Assembly: GCA_903906315.1 (NCBI GenBank)
Contig: CAIVJW010000320.1
Span: forward strand, 1 to 50,964
Length of the DNA: 50,964 nucleotides
Source: an uncultured delta proteobacterium
GTDB lineage: Bacteria > Myxococcota_A > Polyangia > Polyangiales > Polyangiaceae
Reading direction: 5' to 3'
Shown: positions 45,973 to 50,964 of the stretch, piece after piece
Layout of the letters: each line of letters starts with the position of its first letter
Numbering within the stretch: the stretch's first letter is position 1
Position numbers and translations under genes: made by a program
Notes under the pieces: model-generated
What the model was told of the DNA's origin: nothing
Database searches by the model: none
What the model saw: only the letters and a program-made list of their open reading frames with translations

Positions 45973-48366
45973 ATGCGCGTCCACCTCATCGGGGCCGATC
46001 TGGAGGAGAACCTGGCGCTCGGGATCCTCGCGGCGGTCGTCGAGCGGCTCGGGCACACCGCCCGCATCCTCGCGTTCAACGACGACTCCATGATCGACGC
46101 CGTCGCGCGCCGCGCCCTTGCCGGGGCGCCCGACGTCATCGGGCTCTCCATGCAGTTCCAGCACCGCGCGGCCGAGTTCCAGGCCCTCGCGCGGCGGCTG
46201 CGCGCGCTCGGCTTCCGCGGGCACCTCACCGCGGGCGGGCAGCTCGCGACGCTCGCGTGGCGCGAGACGCTCGATCCGGCGCACGGGGTCGACACCATCG
46301 TGCTCCACGACGGCGAAGAGACCCTCGCCGAGCTGCTGGGCGCGATCGAGCGGGGGGCGCGCCTCGCGGACGTGCCGGGGCTCGCGCTGCGCGCCGACGA
46401 CGGCGCCCCGATCCGCACCGCCGCGCGACGGCTACTCGACGACCTCGACGCCGTGCCGTTCCCTCGACGCTACCGGCCGCACAGCCTCCACCTCGGGGTG
46501 CCGTTCATCCCGATCATGGGGGGCCGCGGCTGCTGGGGCCACTGCAGCTACTGCTCGATCGTCGCGTTCTATCGCGACGCGATCGACGCGGGCGGCGGCC
46601 GCGCTGTGCGCGTGCGCAGCCCGGAGAACGTCGCGGCCGAGATGGCGCTGCTGCTCGAGAACGCCGGCGGACGCGCGATCTTCTGCTTCCACGACGACAA
46701 CTTCGTCTTCCCGAGCGAGAAGCGGTCGCTCGACCGCCTGCGGGCGATCCGCGCCGCGCTCGATGCGTACGGCGTCGGCGAGGTCGCGCTCGTCGGCAAG
46801 GCCCGGCCCGACTGCGTGACCGCGTCGCTCGCGCGCGCGCTCGCCGACCTCGGCGTGGTGCGCCTCTACCTCGGCGTCGAGAACGGGTCGACGACCGGGG
46901 GCGAGCACCTCGGCCGCGGCAGGCAGCAGGCGCGCGTCGGCGAGGCGCTGGCCGCGTGCCGCGAGGCGGGCATCTTCGTCTGCTACAACCTGCTCGTCTT
47001 CGAGCCCGACGCGACGATCGACGACCTCCGGCAGAACGCGCGCTTCATCCGCGACCACGCCGACTCGCCCGTCAATTTCTGCCGCGCGGAGCCGTATTTT
47101 GGGACGATTCTGCACCGGGCGACCGCCGCCCGGCAGGAGCTCGGCGGCGGCGCGCTCGGCTTCAACTACCGCATCGCCGACGACCGGGTCGAGCTCTGCT
47201 TCCGCATCTGCTCGGCCGCGTTCCGCGAGCGCAACTTCGCCCCGAACGGCGTCGCGAACCGCGCGATGGGCCTCGGCTACGCGGCGAAGATCTTCGAGCG
47301 ATTCCACGGCGGGCCGAGCGCCAGGGAGCTCACGCGGCGCGCCTGCGCGCTGACGCGGCGGATCTCGCTCGACACCGCGGCGCACCTCGAGCGTGCGATC
47401 GCGCTGGCCGAGCAGGTCGCCCTCGAGGACCGCGACACGGTCGAGCGCGAGACGGCGCTCCTCGGCCTCGCGATCGCGACCGCCGACCGCCGCCACCACG
47501 AGGAGCTCGACGAGCTCCTGGGGGACCTGGACGCCCGGGCGACGCGCGTGCGCGAGCGGCCCACGCCGGCGCGCCGGCCGAGCCCCAGCTTCCAGGAGCT
47601 CAAGGCGAGCCTCGCGCTCGGCGTCACGCTCGCGTTCGCGCTCGGCGCGGCGGAGGGCTGCGGGAAGGTGCAGACGGTCGACCCCGCCCCGGGCGACACG
47701 ATCGGCGACGCCGGTACGGTCGTCGATCCGGCCCCGTGCGACACCATGCCGTGCGACCCGCCGCCACCGGACGCGGGCGCGGGCGGGATGACCGGGATCG
47801 ACCCGGCGCCCTACGACGCAGGCGGAGCCGGCGGAGCGGGCGGCATGACGACGACGGTGGTCGACCCTCCGCCGCCGGACGCGGGCACGGGCGGCAGCGG
47901 CGCGGGCGGGGGGATCGGCGGCAGCGGCGGCGCGGGCGGCAGCGGCGGCGCGGGCGGGATGATCGTGGATCCTCCTCCGCCCGACGGCGGCATGAGCGCC
48001 GTCGACCGCGACGACCCCGACCGCCTGGCGGCAATCGCGGCGCCCGCCGTCCGCCTGCGGCTCGTGGACCAGTGGACGGACACCTCGACGACCGCGGCGG
48101 CGCGCACCGAGGATCTGGCCCTCTACGCGCCCCCGAGGCCGCGCCTCGAGGCGCGTCACGAGGGCGCGCGCGTCCGGGTGAGGGTCCACGGCACGCCCGC
48201 AGCCGTATCGACGCGCTGGGAGGCCGAGGGCGACCTCGAGGGCGACGGTCTCGAGGTGCTCTGGCGGCCGGACGGGCCGCACGACCGCGTGCGCGTCGCG
48301 GTCCGGACGCGCGGGGGCGTCGCGGTGCTCTCGATCGGCTCGGCCGACGCGACCACCGAGGCGTGA
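45973..48366 (+). CDS. B12-binding radical SAM protein with lipobox-like segment and repeat tail
   Basis: A 797-residue fusion. Residues 1-160 form a cobalamin-binding-like domain (VHLIGADLEENLALGILA, DVIGLSM, GLALRADDG). The radical SAM cluster is C187-x3-C191-x2-C194 (GRGCWGHCSYC), followed by FCFHDDNFVFP and GVENGSTTGG, which is normal for this group. Residues 538-563 (PSFQELKASLALGVTLAFAL then GAAEGC) resemble a signal or lipobox region. Residues 565-675 are repeats of VDPAPxDxxPCD and VDPPPPDAG with GGxGG spacers, and 680-797 is a beta-rich domain. rSAM enzymes modify peptides or cofactors; the tail looks extracytoplasmic and could be a fused substrate. An unnoticed gene boundary is possible, but no stop separates the parts. 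Confidence 0.8.
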   Translation: MRVHLIGADLEENLALGILAAVVERLGHTARILAFNDDSMIDAVARRALAGAPDVIGLSMQFQHRAAEFQALARRLRALGFRGHLTAGGQLATLAWRETLDPAHGVDTIVLHDGEETLAELLGAIERGARLADVPGLALRADDGAPIRTAARRLLDDLDAVPFPRRYRPHSLHLGVPFIPIMGGRGCWGHCSYCSIVAFYRDAIDAGGGRAVRVRSPENVAAEMALLLENAGGRAIFCFHDDNFVFPSEKRSLDRLRAIRAALDAYGVGEVALVGKARPDCVTASLARALADLGVVRLYLGVENGSTTGGEHLGRGRQQARVGEALAACREAGIFVCYNLLVFEPDATIDDLRQNARFIRDHADSPVNFCRAEPYFGTILHRATAARQELGGGALGFNYRIADDRVELCFRICSAAFRERNFAPNGVANRAMGLGYAAKIFERFHGGPSARELTRRACALTRRISLDTAAHLERAIALAEQVALEDRDTVERETALLGLAIATADRRHHEELDELLGDLDARATRVRERPTPARRPSPSFQELKASLALGVTLAFALGAAEGCGKVQTVDPAPGDTIGDAGTVVDPAPCDTMPCDPPPPDAGAGGMTGIDPAPYDAGGAGGAGGMTTTVVDPPPPDAGTGGSGAGGGIGGSGGAGGSGGAGGMIVDPPPPDGGMSAVDRDDPDRLAAIAAPAVRLRLVDQWTDTSTTAAARTEDLALYAPPRPRLEARHEGARVRVRVHGTPAAVSTRWEAEGDLEGDGLEVLWRPDGPHDRVRVAVRTRGGVAVLSIGSADATTEA

Positions 48367-48370
48367 GCCG

Positions 48371-49180
48371 CTACCGATCGAACTGGTAGCGAGCGCGCTC
48401 CGCGCCCGCGATCTCGACGAGGACCCGACGCGGCCCGAGCCTCACCACGGCATGGGCCGCGGCCGGGCGGCCGGGGGCGTCCTCGTCGAGGTTCTCGACC
48501 AGGCTCTGGAGCGTGACGAACGGCAGGCCGTCGACGACGTCGACGTGATTCCAGTGCAAGTGGCCGTTGAAGACGGCCACGACGCGCCCGTGTCGCGCGA
48601 AGACCTCGCGCAGGCGGCGCCGCTCCTTCACGAGGCAGAGGTGGGGGCTGCCCTCGAACCAGCGGTTGCCGCGGAGGTCCTGATCCGCCGCGCTGTGGTG
48701 CATCAGGACGACCGTGGGCAGCGAGCTCGCGGCCAGGTCCGCCTCGAGCCAGGCGAGCTGGTCCGGGCCGACGGAGACGTCGAGGTCCTTGCGCTCGCGC
48801 GTGTGGAGCACGACGAAGTGGAACCCCCCGCGATCGAAGGCGTAGTGAAGCTCGCCCTCGCGGCCCCACGCGGCGAGGAGGTCGGTCGCGCCGAGGTGGA
48901 TGACGTCGTGGTTGCCGGCGACGTTGACGACGTCGGCGCGCGCGCCGCGCAGGATCGACTGGCACTCTCGGTAGCGCGCGAGATCGACCGCGGGGCTCTC
49001 GTCCTCGATGTCGTCACCGAGGTTCACGACGAGGTCGGGGCGCACGACCTCGTTCATCCGATCGACGAAGCCGCGCGCGAGAAAGCCAGCGTGGGCGGTG
49101 AGCTTGCGGAGCTTGCCCGCGAAGCGCGCCTCGGGGCCGAAGTGCAGGTCGCTGACGATTGCGAGGGTGAGCTCGGCCAT
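48371..49180 (-). CDS. Calcineurin-like metallophosphoesterase
   Basis: A 269-residue metal-dependent phosphoesterase. The motif set is complete: SDLHFG at 10-15, GDDIED, AGNHD, a MHHSA block and NGHLHWNH. The length fits cytoplasmic phosphodiesterase-like members with unknown substrate. It is transcribed convergently with the radical SAM gene, with stops about 4 bases apart. ATG 49180 gives the standard N-terminal strand AELTLAIVSDLH. Confidence 0.9.
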   Translation of the reverse strand: MAELTLAIVSDLHFGPEARFAGKLRKLTAHAGFLARGFVDRMNEVVRPDLVVNLGDDIEDESPAVDLARYRECQSILRGARADVVNVAGNHDVIHLGATDLLAAWGREGELHYAFDRGGFHFVVLHTRERKDLDVSVGPDQLAWLEADLAASSLPTVVLMHHSAADQDLRGNRWFEGSPHLCLVKERRRLREVFARHGRVVAVFNGHLHWNHVDVVDGLPFVTLQSLVENLDEDAPGRPAAAHAVVRLGPRRVLVEIAGAERARYQFDR

Positions 49181-49184
49181 GAGC

Positions 49185-49520
49185 TCAGCCCCCCTTGGAT
49201 CCGCCCGCGCACGGGGGAGATCGGAAGGGCGTCGTCGAGGCCTGCCACTGGGCGGGCGTCAGGGTGCGGAGCGAGATCGCGTGCAGCCCGGCGGCGAGCT
49301 CCTCGGCGAGCAGCGCGTGGACGCGGCGGTGACGGTCGACGGGGCCGAGGCCCTCGAAGGCGTCGCTGACGACGAGCACCTTGAAGTGCGTCTCGGCGCC
49401 GGCGGGCACGGAGTGCATGCGACTCTCGTCGTCGACCTCGAGGTGCACGGGCGCGAGCGCGGCCGTGAGCTTGGTCTCGATGCTGCTGCGAACGGGGCGC
49501 TGGACGACGGGAATGGTCAC
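49185..49520 (-). CDS. BolA family protein
   Basis: A 111-residue BolA-type protein from GTG 49520 (VTIPVVQRPVRSSIETKLTA). It has the family core DESRMHSVPAGAETHFKVLV and the helix RHRRVHALLAEEL followed by GLHAISLRTLTPAQW. BolA proteins bind iron-sulfur glutaredoxins and influence envelope and stress responses. The C-terminal tail (PFRSPPCAGGSKGG) is longer than usual. It lies four bases before the metallophosphoesterase start, so the two are probably co-transcribed. Confidence 0.85.
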   Translation of the reverse strand: MTIPVVQRPVRSSIETKLTAALAPVHLEVDDESRMHSVPAGAETHFKVLVVSDAFEGLGPVDRHRRVHALLAEELAAGLHAISLRTLTPAQWQASTTPFRSPPCAGGSKGG

Positions 49521-49617
49521 GGTGCCGACTCTAGCACCCGCCCGGCGGTCGACCGAACGAGCCGGGGACCAGCCGACGGAGCTTGACGAAGGCTCGGCTC
49601 CTCGCGACGCTCGTCGG

Positions 49618-50235
49618 ATGACGAAGCTCCTGCCCGTGATCCTCTCGGCCCTCGCGTGCGGCTGCTCATCGTCCCCGGACGACCTGTTCGGGGCCCAAGG
49701 CGACGGCGCCACCGGCGCGAGCGCCGACGCCGGAGGGGCCGCGGACGGCGGAGGGTCGAACGGACCCCGCGGGGCGGTAAACCTCGAGATCTATGCCCAG
49801 CCGGAGCGCGATTGCCCCGCCGGCAACGTACACGTCGACGTCGGCAACGCGACGGCGAGCCCGCCCGTTCTGGTCGCGGACGGAGAAGGAGGCGCCCACG
49901 TCGCGTGCACGATCGCCGTCGACGGCGACAAGTACTCCGTGACCGGCAAGATCGTTGACGGTCCGCGATCGTTCGAGGTCGACCAGCTCGTGACCGACGG
50001 ATCCGGGGCGGTCGGGCGCGTGCGCGTCGCCGACCCGGCCTCGGAGACCCCGTACGAGAGCACCAAGGATCACACGTGCCTGTTCCAGTTCGCCGCCGGC
50101 GACGGCCAGGGGGTGGACGCGAAGCAGATCTACGTCGGGTTCGACTGCAGCGAGCTCCAGAGCACCGAGGACCACAAGAAGGCCTGCTCGTCGCGCTACG
50201 GCAAGCTCCGGTTCGAGGGCTGCACGCCGCGCTGA
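49618..50235 (+). CDS. Hypothetical lipoprotein
   Basis: A 205-residue protein with signal and lipobox ALACGC (MTKLLPVILSALACGCSSSP) and a Gly/Ala-rich linker (DAGGAADGGGSN). The mature domain has several Cys (ERDCPAGNVHVDVG, HVACTIAVDGDKYSVTGKIV, HTCLFQFAAGDG, DCSELQS), suggesting disulfides and a beta fold. Family not recognised; this style is abundant in Polyangiales. It is divergent from bolA, with 97 bases between. Confidence 0.8.
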   Translation: MTKLLPVILSALACGCSSSPDDLFGAQGDGATGASADAGGAADGGGSNGPRGAVNLEIYAQPERDCPAGNVHVDVGNATASPPVLVADGEGGAHVACTIAVDGDKYSVTGKIVDGPRSFEVDQLVTDGSGAVGRVRVADPASETPYESTKDHTCLFQFAAGDGQGVDAKQIYVGFDCSELQSTEDHKKACSSRYGKLRFEGCTPR

Positions 50236-50315
50236 GCCCGCCCGGACGCGACCTCCCTCGCCCGGCCGGCCGCTCGGGGCGCCCCGGAGCAGGGACTCGT
50301 GCTAGAAGGCGGGCC

Positions 50316-50964
50316 ATGCTTGGGCGACCCCTTCGAGCGGCTTCACGCGTGGGGCTCGGCGCGGCCTTCGCGCTCGTGGCGGGCGCCCTCGGCGGCGCGG
50401 CCCTGGGCGCGTGCTCGACCGACGAGACGACGGTCGCGGACGTCGGGCCTACGGGCGAACCGTCCCTCGTCATCCTGTCGCCGACGAACGGCACGTGCGT
50501 GGAGATCGGGTCCGACCCCGACGCAACCGTGCCGGTCGAGACCGCGGTGCAGAGCGTGCTGCTGCGGCCGCCGGGGACGTGCGCGAGCATCGCGCAGTGC
50601 GGGCGGCTGGCGGTGACGGTGAACGGCGTCGCCAACAACGAGGGCGCGAGCACGACCGTGGAGGTGCTGCTGCGCAAGCTCGCGAACCGCACGACGGACC
50701 TCACGATCGAGCTCACGCTCGTCGACGACGCGGGCGAGCCGCTGCTCGACCACTCCGACACGCCGAAGCCGGTGCGCGCGACGGTGCTGGTGACGACGAA
50801 GGCCTCGTGCGCCCAGCCGGACGCAGGCGGCGCAGGCAGCGGCGGCACGGGCAACGGCGGCGCAGGCGGCGGCGCAGGCGGCAGCGGCGGCACGGGCAAC
50901 GGCGGCGCAGGCGGCAGCGGCGGCATGGGCAACGGCGGCGCAGGCGGCAGCGCAGGCGGCAGCG
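50316..50964 (+). CDS. Glycine-repeat lipoprotein, cut by the right window edge
   Basis: An exported protein starting MLGRPLRAASRVGLGAAFAL with lipobox LGAC (Cys33). The mature N-terminal domain (SLVILSPTNGTCVEI, AVTVNGVANNEG) looks like a beta-sandwich. From about residue 168 it becomes a Gly-rich tract of GGAGG, SGG, TGNGG units that continues past the edge. This is a common myxobacterial lipoprotein linker preceding a further domain. No stop in the window. Confidence 0.82.
   Translation, partial: MLGRPLRAASRVGLGAAFALVAGALGGAALGACSTDETTVADVGPTGEPSLVILSPTNGTCVEIGSDPDATVPVETAVQSVLLRPPGTCASIAQCGRLAVTVNGVANNEGASTTVEVLLRKLANRTTDLTIELTLVDDAGEPLLDHSDTPKPVRATVLVTTKASCAQPDAGGAGSGGTGNGGAGGGAGGSGGTGNGGAGGSGGMGNGGAGGSAGGS
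50819..50964 (+). repeat. Tandem GGCGGC-type repeat coding Gly-rich linker
   Basis: An imperfect repeat of short units such as GGCGGCGCAGGC and AGCGGCGGCACG, coding Gly/Ala/Ser/Thr/Asn. It runs through the window edge, so copy number is unknown. Confidence 0.75.

Noticed and set aside
50819-50964. The GGC-rich tandem repeat as a regulatory or mobile repeat
   Set aside because: It is in frame and codes a Gly-rich linker of a type common in these lipoproteins.

Overview
The window is about 51 kb of very GC-rich DNA, with coding third positions almost all G or C. It carries hallmarks of Myxococcota, probably Polyangiales-like: glycine-rich 'DAGGxGG' lipoproteins, a Cys-rich 'TDVDCGG' repeat lipoprotein, a 'WGSSANDVWAVG' repeat protein and a Ser/Thr kinase fused to an ATPase and TPRs. 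The lineage is an inference from protein style, not a measured placement.

Region 1 (1-11378, minus strand) is most of a BREX phage-defence operon. In transcription order it is brxE, brxA, brxB, brxC, then an AAA ATPase with a DUF4276/TOPRIM-like partner, a Uma2-type nuclease, and pglX running off the left edge. brxE at the head and the order brxE-A-B-C...pglX match BREX type 6; pglZ, brxD and brxHI are expected to the left. Most genes overlap by 1-4 bases. The ATPase/DUF4276 pair and the Uma2 gene are insertions in the core operon and look like extra defence modules.

Region 2 (11379-14059) is a patchwork: a split or frameshifted hypothetical gene, a TlpA-like lipoprotein and several frameshifted small genes. 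Region 3 (14060-19308) is metabolic: a glutathione-dependent formaldehyde dehydrogenase/S-formylglutathione hydrolase pair, a small hypothetical gene, an amidohydrolase and an SDR oxidoreductase. Region 4 (19309-23872) is decayed and mobile: a broken propeller-repeat pseudogene, an intact Cys-rich lipoprotein, an IS91-type transposase remnant joined to a truncated ParB-like gene, a zinc-finger gene with repeated 14-mers, and the C-terminal part of a serine recombinase.

Region 5 (about 23845-34361) looks like an integrated element at a tRNA-Glu(UUC) gene. The large serine recombinase next to the tRNA has its last codons inside the tRNA 3' end, and 13 bases of that end recur at about 23845, at the 3' end of the older recombinase remnant. 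Between them lie a Rep-like protein with a strong internal hairpin, a lipoprotein, an XRE regulator, an MmeI-like single-chain restriction-modification enzyme, a tyrosine recombinase and two small ORFs. The window therefore holds two separate anti-phage loci.

Region 6 (34549-50964) is chromosomal: a PknK-like kinase/ATPase/TPR regulator, an OmpH/Skp chaperone, a hypothetical protein, a glycosyltransferase, an outer-membrane protein, a PP2C phosphatase, an SRPBCC protein, a PQQ-type propeller lipoprotein, a B12-binding radical SAM enzyme fused to a lipobox-like segment and 'VDPPPPDAG' repeat tail, a metallophosphoesterase, BolA and two lipoproteins, the last cut by the right edge. The radical SAM fusion and the BREX-embedded ATPase/DUF4276 pair are the best candidates for undescribed biology.
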